Positions 36,983 through 48,759 of a DNA stretch of 64,000 nt are shown one piece after another. Where the stretch lies: NCBI GenBank assembly GCA_022496805.1, contig CM040089.1:374501-438500 (forward strand). Reading direction: 5' to 3'. The stretch's first letter is position 1, and every line of letters begins with the position of its first letter. The DNA comes from Pohlia nutans. Lineage: Eukaryota; Streptophyta; Bryopsida; Bryales; Mniaceae. The translations under genes and the position numbers were made by a program. A model generated the notes under the pieces. That model saw only the letters and a list, made by a program, of their open reading frames with translations. It did no database searches and was not told the DNA's origin.

Positions 36983-39900
36983 TCACCAATAATCACCACA
37001 AGAACACACACCATCTTTGAAGTGGTGAAAACGACTCGCATCTCTGGCCACTATCTCTCGCCCAGTCACTTTGGAGATGAACTTGGTTGCCGTATGACAA
37101 TCCGAACACACCCGAAGGTTCTTGAATATACGAATTGCTTCTCCAGGAGGCATCCGCATTAGCCCATAAGTAATAGCCAACTTCTCACTATGAGAGCAAA
37201 GGGCCAGTTCTTTGTCCTCCTCGTCAATATCGTGCAATACAAGCCGCGTATCAGGACTATACCCTTGAGCCTTCATTCTCTCAAACAGTTTTTTCTGCTC
37301 AGCATAGATCTCTTTTGCTTCCGGGTGAGATGTATCTCCCACAACGAAATGGTGGATCTTTCCAGCAACTTCAATCCAGCTACGCCCTGGCTCCTTGCGT
37401 ATACCTCTTTCCTGCATCAAAGTGCGCAATAATGACACCTGGTCCCATCTTCCAGCTGAGGCATAGATGTTGGACAGAAGTATATAAGCAGAGGAATCCT
37501 TTGGTTCCAGCCGAAAACGCTCCTTAGCCACAAGTTCGGCCAATTCCACGTTGCCGTGAGTTCTACAAGCACCAAGCAAAGCTCCCCAGATTGCTCCATC
37601 TGGCTCCATCGGCATATTCTGAATAAAAAGCTGGGCTTCCTCCAAACATCCCGAACGACCAAGAACATCCACCATGCAAGTATAATGCACCACGGAAGGT
37701 CGGATGCCATAATCTTGAGTCATTGCCAAAAACTGGCGACGACCTTCATCAACAAGGCCTGCATGGCTGCAGGCTGACAAGACCGCCACAAATGTGAGCT
37801 CGTTGGGCTTGAAGCCCTCTGTCGTCATCTGTTTATATGCTTGCAGAGCTTCATGCCCATACCCGTGTTGAGCAAGTGCACCGATCATCACGTTCCAGGT
37901 GATCACATCACGCTCTAGCATTCTGTGGAAAACAAGGCGGGCATTATCAATGCTGCCACTCCTGGCATACATATGAATAAGTGCATTACCGACACGCAAG
38001 TTTGACTCGAGTCCCCCTTGACAGGCGTGATCGTGAGCCCCCTTCACCCATTCCAAAGCCCCTGGACTTGCACTTGCATTCAGGATGCTCAAGTACGTGG
38101 TTGCATTCGGTACAAAGCCCTCTCTTTGCATTTGCAGAAAGAGGTCATATGCTTCATGCCCACGACCAATCCCTGCATAGCCTCCGATCATCGCGTTCCA
38201 TGTGATTACATCACGCTCCATCAATCCATCAAAGATGAGGCGGGCATCATCGATACTGCCACTCGTTGCATAGATATGAATAAGCGCATTACCCACGCTC
38301 ATATCGGACTGAAGTCCTGCTTGGAGGGCCTGCGCATGGACCTTCCTCACCCAGTCAAATGCTCCCATATCTGCACAAGGTTTTAGGACGCCCAGGTAGG
38401 TAAATTTATCCGGTGTGAAACCTGCCTGCTGCATTTTAAGGAAGAGCTGATACGCTTGAGTACCACAACCATGCTCGGCATATGCTCCAATCATCACGTT
38501 CCAAGAAGTAACATCACGCCTCACCATCTTATCAAAAACTTGCCGTGCGTCATCTATGGTGCCGCTTGCCGCATACATTCCGACAAGCGCAGTACCCACA
38601 TGCACACTCGTATCAAGGCCGACGTTGCGAGCGTTAGCATGGACTTCTTTTACCCATTCCAGAGCTCCTACACTAGCACACGGATTTAGGATGCCCAAGT
38701 AAGTGAAGGTATCTGGTATGAAGCCTTCCCGTTGCATTCGGAGAAAGAGTTGATATGCTTCAGCACCACAACCACTTTCGGCATACGCTCCAATAATCAC
38801 ATTCCAAGAAACGATATCCCGATTGACCATTCTGTCAAAAACTCGCTGAGCATTGTCAACAGAGCCACACTTCGCATACATGTTGATAAGCCCATTAGCC
38901 ACACGCACATCCAACTCAAGTCCTGCTTTCACAGCGTGAGCGTGGACATCTTTCACCCACTCGAGGGCGCCAGCTGCACTAGAACGCTGGTTCAACAGGC
39001 TCGTAAATATAAAAGCATCTGGTTTGTAGCCCTGTTGCTGCATCTGAAGGAAAAGTTCATATGCTTCATGGCCACGACCACACTCTGCATATGCTCCAAT
39101 CATCACAGTCCACGCTATAATATCACGGTTGGTCAAATTGTCGAATACTTCCCTTGCCTCCGTAATGCTTCCACATTTTGCATACATCTTAAGAAGTGCA
39201 GTCCCCACACGTACATCTGATTGAAAGCCACCATGACTGATGTGACCATGAACTTCTCTGCCCCATTTCAACGCCCCTGGGTTTGCGCATCCCTTCAGAA
39301 TGCTCAAGTAAGTAACTTCATTAGGCTGCACACCTTCAAAACGCATTTGATTAAAAAGTTCAAATCCATCCTTGGCATGATCGTGCTGAGCATAACCTCC
39401 GATCATGATGGTCCAACTGAAAACACTCTTTTTAACAAGTCTATCAAATACTTGGCGTGCCTCCTGCAACTGCCCACATCCAATATAGACTCTCAGCATA
39501 TTGTTGGCCACGTATATATTCTGCTCCATTCCACTCCTCGTAATGCAGTCATGAACCTGCTTGGCTGATATAAGATCTTTCTGCCTAAAGCACCGCTGCA
39601 GAACTTCAACATAAATGTGAGAGTCTACAGTAATGCCTTGATGGACATGATTCTTCAGAACAGCAACTGCTTCACTTAACGTACTTGCACTTTGCATGTG
39701 CATAGTAGGATAATCCACTTGTACACTTTGCCTCGACTCTCTGGCATAAGTAGGTTGAGAGTTCCCTCTCCCATTGTTCTTGCGTGGCCTGTCTCATCAA
39801 ACGATTATTCGTGAGAACTATTACATTCCATTTTTTCTTTAAAAACAATACATCATAAAGGAAGAGTGCAAGAGCAGCATATGCTGTGCACACAATTAGC

Positions 39901-41412
39901 TCAATATACCAATTAATGCTGGAAGTTTCAGATTTTATCATTGTAATCATTATTCTAAATAACATTTCTTAGACAATCCAGCTCACTTCACTCCAGCCTA
40001 ATGGGTATGGAGCACGTTTTGCTTGAAACCAATTGACATCTGAACTTCTCTTAAAACCCAGACATTTGCCCAAAATCGACAACAAGTTATAAAAGTGCGT
40101 CTGCAGTTTCTGTTCATCATTCATAAAATTCGGTTTGAAGAAATAAATATACCTATTTGGTCGTGCAGTGTCTAGAGGACTTTGGGTGTGATGGCCAACA
40201 GGAGATTGCAATTCCCCTTCAATCACCAATTTCGCCCATTGTGGAGTTGACCAGCCATCCAGCCAGAGTGCTTTTCTTGTCGCTTTATGTCTAAAATCGG
40301 GTGATCTAGGATTGATCTAAAGACACCAAAACAATTCCAAACCCACGGTCAGAGTTGGATATTTTGACTGAAAACCAATTTGCGCCCAACGATCCAACCT
40401 CTACATAGCAACTTCCAAACGAACAAGAAGATTCAAGAAATCTTAACTCGTTGCATCTTTAAAAAGAACAGGTCTTAACCTACAACAACTAAAGGACAAT
40501 TGTTTGCAAAGAATGAGGCTTCACCACAAAACATTCGAGGGAGCCAATAGTACATATGTTGAATTACTGAGTCACTAAAACCTTCGTACAACCCTAAACC
40601 TTGATCCAAGTTTGTCATGAACAACTTTTTATCATCAAACAACTATATTACTTCTGGTGATACCTTAGCAACCCTATTGTCCCACCACTGGGAGGGATCT
40701 GCAAAATACTCCTTCCAAAGCTGTTCTTTTGTCTGAGCTTCCCCTGAGTCGAAGGCAACAAACCACACCGACATCAACCCCGTTCTCTTGAGGAACAAAA
40801 ATTTGGAGAACAACGAGTACAGCGTGAGCTGAAAGAAAACAGACAATTCCTAAGAAATGAAGAATATGTTAGGGTTTCACCAAAAGATCTCCATATGAGT
40901 CACTTGCTCCAAATACAGATGTATGTCCTCATCTGTATGTTAGTCAAGTTGTTTCTAACAAGCAATGATACCTTCTGCAGATTGTTAAAAATTGTACCAC
41001 CGGACGTACAAATTTTCAGCACTTTAAACCTACTCGTTCATTCTTAATTAGCACACCGTGCAGGAGTTGAAATAAGCCACTATCATGGAGACAAATCAAA
41101 TTCACCACTTTCCATTACAGCTCAAATCTGAAAGTTGGAAATATACCTGAAGCATGGGCATCTGAAGATACTCCTTTCCAAATCGATGATGAACACCGGT
41201 TTCTTCCCACGATTCTTTCTCCATGACGGAGCGAGAACATGACCCACGAAGTCTGCAACAAACTCCCATCTGTTATGTTATGGACATGACTAGATTAATA
41301 CAAAACGAACACGGTATGCTCAATGCTGGAGTCGGGATCCTACCTGCATCCAAGAAGATGCACGTGCACGCATCCGTGCACCCAGCATCTTCGAATGCGA
41401 AGCCATCTTCAT
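36983..41412 (-). CDS. PDF-motif (OSB-like) plus PPR-DYW protein, predicted fusion, 1108 aa
   Basis: Predicted exons: 41412-41344, 41269-41147, 40828-40664, 40316-40153, 39788-36983. All junctions are GT-AG and phases agree (0, 0, 0, 2), giving 1109 codons with the TGA stop. Exons 1-2 give a basic N-terminus without acidic residues in its first 35, like an organelle targeting peptide. Exons 3-4 encode LWKEYFADPSQWWDNR and PRSPDFRHKATRKALWLDG, the PDF motif of plant OSB single-stranded-DNA-binding proteins; no OB fold was recognised. Exon 5 holds a long run of PLS-type PPR repeats, an E region (EPGRSWIEV) and a DYW deaminase domain with HSEKLA, CSDCH and the C-terminal DYW. DYW proteins carry out C-to-U editing of organelle transcripts (family knowledge). 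If separate, the PPR protein would start at ATG 39703 (906 aa) and would lack a targeting peptide. The fusion is inference from phases. Confidence 0.75.
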
Positions 41413-42021
41413 CACTTCATCACTCAACTTTAGGGTTTAGGTCTAAGCTCACTACCTTCGCCTGAGAACCCACAAGTCGGACATTTGTGGTCCTTCTTGA
41501 AAACCCAACTGCTAGAACTCTTCTTGAGAGGCTCCCAACCAAGCCAACAACACCAAAGACAGACAAATTACAAACATTTTGAGAACAACCCCCTGATACG
41601 TAAGTACGGGGAGAAATCTTGTCACAAGCAGCCTACACAGGCCTACAGAAGGTAGCTCACGAATTCCTCCGGGACTTGCACTATCTGCATCCGGATTGAC
41701 CGGGTTCGAAACTGGGGATACCATTCCTGCATCTGACACCGCAAAACGTCCGATTCCTTCATCGCAAAAGAAAAAAGAAGAAAAAAAGCTCAGCATTGCT
41801 CTGATATCTCCACTGAAACCCTAACCCAAAACATCACCACATGCAACCCGAATCACGAGGCAGTGAGCACGACCCTCGGCTTGCACCGTAACGAAGAATC
41901 AGGCTGCTACCTATCGCGTTATTGCATGCTAATGTACGGTATATACGGCAGTTTCCTGGGACAGATTGAGCTTTTGTCTTGTTCAGATACCCGGTGCTGA
42001 TTTTGACTCGAGTACAAGTCG
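41413..42021. other. 5' flank of the PDF-PPR gene
   Basis: Probably promoter and 5' UTR. It holds a 94-codon open frame on the minus strand (41796-41512) without recognisable domains, possibly an upstream ORF or an intron. Confidence 0.4.
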
Positions 42022-42598
42022 TTAACCCCTAAACGTCCTCACCTATGTCCAGTTTGGGCAGTTTTGCAAAGATGCATTATAAAATGCAACTAACATGAAT
42101 ATTTGGAACTTGATGTATGAATAAAAGTTATACATTTTGAATTTGAGATTCTATCCATATGGTTAGATCTATGATTGCTATCACTAATATTTTTCTATAA
42201 ATTTTGAAACATAAAATAAAAAATTATTTTGTAATTCAGTTACGAATAAGATATTGACAATCTGTGGATGAAATTTGTTGTGATGGGTTATAATGTAGTG
42301 CTCTAGGTGTAGTGATTTTTGGAGATTTTTTGGATGCTTGATATCATGAGTTTATTTTTTCAAGGACACTTTTAGACTAAAATCTTCAAAATTTTGGGTG
42401 AAACACTGCAACACGAAATGAGGCATATTTTTTTCACAAATTGTTTCCTTTTTGATCGGATCACACATACATGAAGCTAACTTCCCATAAAAAATTCAGT
42501 AAAAATATCACACTACCAAAAGTGCATGACGGATGAGAAACTACGGATGAAATCTGTACATCATGCAAAATATGCATGCTTGGGCAGTTAGGGGTTAA
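42022..42598 (-). mobile_element. TTAA-flanked MITE, 570-bp subfamily, copy 5
   Basis: Starts TTAACCCCTAAACGTCCTCA and ends TTGGGCAGTTAGGGGTTAA. 577 bp, same length as copy 3 and inverted relative to it. Confidence 0.9.
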
Positions 42599-42658
42599 GT
42601 CAACAAGGGTGTAGGGTCACTAGGGTGTGTAGAATACCGCTTGTGCCGCTTTACACTA

Positions 42659-42868
42659 AGGTAGGAGCACCTAATCCCGACAGTGTACCCAATTTCTTGA
42701 CATGCTAGTCATTCTAGAATGTAAATCTAGGTAGACCATAGATAGATTATTAGTCTGGTCAACAAACAATAAGGGCTCTATGAAGTGCTTAAATTTGCGT
42801 TCTAAAAAGACTACCTTGTGTAGAAATGATCCGCATTGGGTACATTGTCGGAATTGGGTGCTCTACCT
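42659..42868. mobile_element. AGGTAG-type MITE, copy 2
   Basis: The left end AGGTAGGAGCACCTAATCCC and the complement of the right end, AGGTAGAGCACCCAATTCCG, are imperfect inverted repeats over about 35 bp. TA flanks both sides. Its right TA is part of the TTAA that begins the next element. Confidence 0.82.
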
Positions 42869-43780
42869 TAACCCCTAAACGCTTTTCCCACCAAAAAGAG
42901 CATGCAGAGTTGGTTTTCTACGTATTTGGTCTTGAAAATCAAATAAGTAATTTCAATATGTGAATTTCACAAGAAATGTTGCCCACAATGTGTTCTAATT
43001 TTGAGATTTTAAAATAAAATAAAATATGACGTGGCCTGAGAGATATTCATTGTATAAAATAAGAGGATACGTATTGGGCATAAATACGGGCTCTATTGTG
43101 CCCCATGTATGTGCAAACCCTAACGAGGACAACGTCCTTGTGTCACTTGCGCTCTCCAGTAGGTCAACATTCAATCAACCACCCTCTATGTTGCATCCCC
43201 ATCCACATTGGATAATTGGGGTGGCACGTACGTTGTGGCAATTAGAATAAACCAAAGAACCGGCTTCTTAAGTGCATTTCCACCTTTGTGACTTGTAGTG
43301 CAGTGCACTTGCTTGTGTCACTTATCCCTTTCTATGTGTCCTTCGGTACATCATTGTGGGTTGGACAAAGGGATTGTGGACTACATACAGATTTATGGAC
43401 GAGTTGGATACAAAAATTCTCATAAAATTCTCTAAAGCAAAGCAATTGTTCATTTTTCGAAAAGTACATTTGGGGACGAAGATGCTACCAATGCACACAA
43501 TCTTTTCAATTTTTGGATATGTTTTGCATTTTTTACGGCCTAGCAAAGTTCGTGTATGCAACCTAAACATTGAGAATTGTCAATGAATCCATGTACAATT
43601 ATTTTTAGTAATTAGAAGAAACTACAGAAAATCACCAAAAAATCTAGACACATGAATCAAGTTCATTGCTACGCTTACCAAAAAAAACCAAAGTGAAATT
43701 CAAATTTTTCATTGTGCTTTCTCTATGAGGTATACAAATTGCTCAGTTGTAGAAATACACTAGAAACCTTTAGGGGTTAA
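42869..43780 (+). mobile_element. TTAA-flanked element, 912 bp, atypical interior
   Basis: Starts TTAACCCCTAAACGCTTTTC and ends TAGAAACCTTTAGGGGTTAA. Its interior is less AT-rich than in the other members and has two 75-codon frames (43026-43250 and 43356-43586) with no domain I recognise. Confidence 0.7.
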
Positions 43781-44447
43781 CTAAGGAGTTGAGCCCATTC
43801 ACAGAGCGCAATATTTTGGACCTAGGCGTGGTAGTCGGCTCGTTCCCCGCCTTGTTCCGATTGGGCACTCCCGTTCCTCGCCTACATCCGTTCCCACTAC
43901 ATGCAGGCAGTGTTTTTTTGCGGAATCGGCGTGTTTTGCCCCCCATTTCCCCGCCTAGCATTTGTACAGCTCCGTTCCGCCCATACTCTCCATGTCTTCT
44001 CTGCCTAGATCTGCCTCTTCTATTAGGGTTTATAGTTCATCTTCTCTCTCCTTTGGAACTTCCGTTAGATGCGTTTTAGTCAAGGTTGTTTTGTGGCCTA
44101 TATCTCCCATATGTAAGGGGTTGGGACAAAGAGTTGAACCCATTATATAATTTTCTTTTGGAAATTACGGGTGCGACTCCTAGTATAAAGGAGTTGGATT
44201 CAATAGTTGGGCCCAAAAATTTAAAAATGTCCTCCATGGAGATGCCGTTTAGATTGTAAATTTACGTGCAGACCCATGTGCCCGAGAAGGTGCCTCAAAT
44301 GGACGATAACAACAGACAAAAGGCCATTTCAGACTCCAACATTCTAAAAGAGTTATAGCAGCCTCACCATGTTTTGATGTTACTTTGAGGTGCTACTTTT
44401 ATAAGATTATAACTTTAGTATATTTTACATTATTTTGTAGTACTTTT

Positions 44448-44484
<37 letters not shown>

Positions 44485-44724
44485 CATGAATTTATACTTT
44501 AAAAAATTGATAGTTAAAAAGGACTATAGAAAAACAATAAAAAATAAAACAAAAAATAAATAAATTGAACAATATCTTAACATAAAAGATAATTCACTTA
44601 TGTTTAATTAACCTATTTTAGTTTCTAAAAATATACAATTGGGCATATGGAAGCCCATAAAATTGCCTCATTGAAAAAAGATATCCCTTTTGGATATTTT
44701 ATCGAAGAAGAACTTGATTAATCC
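43781..44724. other. Unclassified sequence with poly(A) tract
   Basis: GC-richer to about 44160, then AT-rich. A run of about 29 A lies at 44456-44484. The poly(A) could mark the 3' end of a retroposon, but no LINE or SINE body was recognised. Confidence 0.4.
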
Positions 44725-45310
44725 TTAACCCTTAACTGCCTGAGCGTCCGTTTTTTGGACGATGTACAAATTTCATCCATAAATTTTTTATCAGTTATGA
44801 ATTTTTTGCAGTGGATTTTTTATCATATATTTTCTGGGAAGTTAGCTTTATGAATGTGTGATCCGATTAGAAAGGGGATGATTTGTGAAATTTTTATGCC
44901 TCATTTTATGTTGTAGCGATTCATCCAAAGTTTTAAAGATTTCAGTGTAGAAGTGCTCTTAAAAAAGTCAACTCATAAAATTAAGCAACCTAAAAATATC
45001 CAAAAATCACTACACTTACAAAATTACATTTCAACCATTCACAACAAATTTCATCTACAAATGTCAATCTCTTATTCGTAATCAAATTACAAAAGAATTT
45101 TCAATTTCAAGTTTCAAATTTTATACAAAAATATTTGTGGTTGCAATCATAGATTTAACTGTATGGATAGAATCTAAAATTTATAATGTACAGTACAACT
45201 TTTATTCATACATTAAATTCAAAATATCCCATTACATTACATCAATACATTATATTGCATCTTTGCAAAACTATCGAATTTGGATAAGGCTCTAGGCATT
45301 TAGGGGTTAA
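44725..45310 (+). mobile_element. TTAA-flanked MITE, 570-bp subfamily, copy 6
   Basis: Starts TTAACCCTTAACTGCCTGAG and ends TCTAGGCATTTAGGGGTTAA. The interior matches the subfamily in forward orientation. 586 bp. Confidence 0.88.
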
Positions 45311-45383
45311 AGGACGAAGAGGCCCTCGCAAAGCATTTTAGGCTAATAAATTTATATTTTGAACTCCAATATGATGTTTTAGC

Positions 45384-45388
<5 letters not shown>

Positions 45389-45449
<61 letters not shown>
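45389..45449. repeat. (AT)n microsatellite
   Basis: About 30 uninterrupted AT units. Confidence 0.95.
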
Positions 45450-45451
<2 letters not shown>

Positions 45452-46763
45452 CCCTCTTACAAGTCCCTGAATCCATCTATTGTAGTTGTTATTTTTTGAA
45501 ATAGTTAATATTAAGTGAGATGTACATATCACAAAATGTGCATATCTTGAAATCAATTAAACTTTGACCATGCATAATTCTATGAAGATGGTTTTGTCCA
45601 ATTATGTTTGTTCTTTTTCTTCAAAATGTGTCAATTGAATATTTGTTTGTTTCGGTTTTTAAAATTTAAAATTTTTAGGTTCATCCCATCATCCAAATTG
45701 AGGAAAAACTAAAATAATGGTCTAATGAGCACTTTTGATGACCTACTTTGTTGCAATGAAAAAATTACTAATTTTATCAATTCAAGTAATAAAATAAACA
45801 TTTTGCTTAATTTTAACGTACACTATAATGTCAAAAGAAATCTCAAGAGATTTAGTACAAGGTTTACACATATAGGGGGGGCACCTTTGGGATTTAATCT
45901 AGAATTTCAAGAAAGCCCTTACTAAATTGTTTTGGTATCTCTCTTCAGGACTTTTTTGCAGTTGAGTTACTACAATCTTGAGTAGTGACTTTTTTTACTA
46001 AAGACAATTTAGCATATTTTTTACTTTTCCACGGTTTGAAGAACAATCCAAATTCTTTGGATGTTCTTTTCATGTTAATATACAAGTAATATCAAGGTAA
46101 TACACATGTGCTACTTAGGCGGTTCCACTTAGGCAATGAATACTTGGGTGATACATAGGTTTAAAAAGGCTACACATCTTGATTCCATGTAGGAAAATTA
46201 GTTGACAATTATTATCCTTCTTCTATTTTCAAAAATCTTGTATATGAATTAGTCAACCCACATTTTATGTAGCAATTTGGCTAAAATTAGCAATAAAAAA
46301 TCACAGATCCTGAGTGTAGAGTTATGTAGAGCATTCATAATAAATTGCATCTATGCTGAGTATTATGATTCGTGGTTGCATTCTTGGACTCGTGAACATT
46401 AGCAGTTTCCGTGGTAGTTTCATTGATGAAGGAGACAATTCTAATGGATTTACAAAGCAAGTACTCATGATGGTTTTCTACTGGAACTTGACGGGAATCT
46501 GACCCAAACAAATTTTCCATGCATGCATCTTCCAATACTTTTCATGTTTCCTTTCGAGTCTGACATTGAACGTTGGGAAATGATGGCCCAGGCACATGGA
46601 ACTCTCCACGTATTACATTTTTAGGCCCATTCAGAATACCTTTCAATGCATTTCAAGTTTGGCTCGTTGGGAGAGCAAAAATCTAAATGAACCTTCTAAT
46701 TTTGAATGTGGCACTTGTAGTGATTAGATTGAAAGTAGTGACTTAAGGTGGAGGCATCTAAGA
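45450..46763. other. AT-rich stretch, no gene
   Basis: Only short frames; nothing recognised. Confidence 0.45.
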
Positions 46764-47110
46764 TATGAGTACTTTGACTGGTTGCCCGGTCAACGTATCA
46801 CATAGCCGGCCGAGGGGTGGGTATTTGTACTTCAAGCAATGGATGCCTTTTAGCTAGGAATGAATGTGGTGGAAAAACTAGACATGATAGTGAAAAAACA
46901 ATGCCCAAATGGTCAAAATGGGTGCGTGCAAGGAAATGGCAGCACATACACAATACTCAAGCAACCAATAACTTTAACAATTGGGGCTCACAATCATTTA
47001 CTAATCGCCCTAGGTACCAAGTACCGTTAAATTGGGCTTGATTAGCAAATAAAACCACCTAATTAGGGTTTTAGGACTTGTGCAAGAAAATTACAGCACA
47101 CACAAAAAGC
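46764..47110 (+). repeat. Duplicated segment, copy A
   Basis: Begins ATGAGTACTTTGACTGGTTG and contains GCCGAGGGGTGGGTATTTGT and the words TACCAAGTACCGTTAAATTG and GCAAGAAAATTACAGCACAC. The same order recurs from 47994. Confidence 0.7.
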
Positions 47111-47993
47111 TCAAATGAACACAAAAAATCACAATTTGCAATCATGCATCTCAACTAATTGACCTAGGTACCACGTACCTTGGAAATGGAGTCAATTTAG
47201 TCAATGAGACCTCACAAATGTGAGTTTGGCACAATTGTGAGAAAATTACAGCACACGACTATGACCAAAAACGGGCATCAAAGTTCCACAAATTGGAACT
47301 ATTTTGAATAACAAGACTCCCAACAACCAAATTCACTAGTCTCACACTATCATGAGAAATCAAGGAGAGTGAAGGAATTTTGGGCAGCGCTTCCGCGTTG
47401 AGCTCAAAAAACCTAACTTTTTACTCCTATTTGTCCCTTATGTACAAAATTGACCCGGTGAAAATTAGGCAGCGTTTCCGCGCTATACCTCTCACCGGGC
47501 CAAAATCCACACAACACCACGCAAGTTTCAACCAACAAATTCACACACCATTCACTAAGCAAAAATTGGAGAAGTTCATGAACTACTCACACAAAGGAAT
47601 TGGTGACTAAAATCACCAATTAATGTTCTACAACTTGTTATAAACAATTCCAATAACCCAAGAGCTTACTAATTCTATTAATCAATGCAAAACAAGAAGA
47701 GGGAGAGGTAGGGAATTACTCCCTCCCTATTAGCACCCTGGTCCCTCTGTAATATCACCTGGAAGGTTACGGTCTGTGCAAGTCCCCTGCCACTGCCGAT
47801 TGCCCCGATATTGTCACTGCTCCCTGTCGACGCAGTGGTCGTGAATCCGACCCGAATGCAGTTGTCGACGCCTCCTTCGATCGTGGTCTCCGTGTTGGCT
47901 AGATCACGAGCTCGCCGCGGCCGTTGTTGCCCTCGTCGCAGCGCTCGTGGTCCTCGTTACAGTTGCTGGTTCTTGTGTCGCCGTTGTGGTCTT
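47111..47993. other. Spacer of the duplicated repeat region
   Basis: Contains further ATTACAGCACAC words and GGCAGCG(C/T)TTCCGCG words (about 47385 and 47467) that recur at about 49045. From about 47780 it is GC-rich with frames that lack any recognisable domain. Confidence 0.45.
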
Positions 47994-48470
47994 ATGAGTA
48001 CTTTGACCGGTTGCCCGGTCAACGCATCACATAACCAGCCGAGGGGTGGGTATTTATACTCCAAGCAATGGGCGCCTTTGAACTAGGTATGCATACAGTG
48101 GAAGAACTAGGCACAAAAGTGGAAAAAACAATACCTAAAGGGCCACAATAAGTGGGTGCAAGAAAATTACAGCACACGTACAATGCTCAAATAATCAATA
48201 GTAAACACAATTTAGACTCACAAGCATTCCCCAATCACCCTAGGTACCAAGTACCATTAAATTGGGTAAAATTGGTGAATAAACCCTTCTAATTAGGGTT
48301 TTTGGACTTGTGCAAGAAAATTACAGCATACACCCCATGTTCAAATGAGGCAATAACAAACACTATTTAGACTCACAAGCATTCCTTAATCACCCTAGGT
48401 ACCAAGTACCATTAAATTGGGTTAAATTAGAGAATGAACCCCTCTAATTTGGGTTTTTGGACTTGTGCAA
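47994..48470 (+). repeat. Duplicated segment, copy B
   Basis: Begins ATGAGTACTTTGACCGGTTG, with GCCGAGGGGTGGGTATTTAT. Within it the block CACCCTAGGTACCAAGTACC is itself repeated (about 48238 and 48392). Confidence 0.7.
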
Positions 48471-48541
48471 GCACACCCACAACACTCACACTTGACCCAA
48501 AATTTGCCTAAAAGTGCTTCAATTCCACCCCAATTTGCCTA

Positions 48542-48759
48542 AGGTAGAGGGCTCCAAAACCAACAGGGTTCTAATTCCAACAGAATCTAGACCATGCATT
48601 TATTTTAAAACACAAATCTAGGCACATCATAGAGCTCTTATTGGATGTTGACCAAAATGATAAGCTATCTATGGTCTACCTATATTTAGTTTCTAGGATG
48701 ATTATTATGCCTAGAGTCTGTTGGAATTAGAACCCTGTTGGTTTTAGAGCCCTCTACCT
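48542..48759. mobile_element. AGGTAG-type MITE, copy 3
   Basis: Inverted repeats of more than 40 bp: AGGTAGAGGGCTCCAAAACC at the left against GGTTTTAGAGCCCTCTACCT at the right, with one mismatch here. TA flanks both ends. 218 bp, so it can fold almost entirely into one hairpin. Confidence 0.88.

Noticed and set aside
41512..41796. 94-codon minus-strand frame as first exon of the PDF-PPR gene
   Set aside because: It cannot be spliced in phase to the PDF exons as well as the short exon at 41412-41344, and it is not basic like a targeting peptide. Kept only as a possible upstream ORF.
43026..43586. piggyBac transposase remnant inside the 912-bp element
   Set aside because: I could not see the conserved aspartates or the cysteine-rich C-terminus of that family in the two frames.
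43770..44490. LINE or SINE ending in poly(A) at 44456-44484
   Set aside because: No reverse transcriptase frame, tRNA-like head or target duplication was seen.
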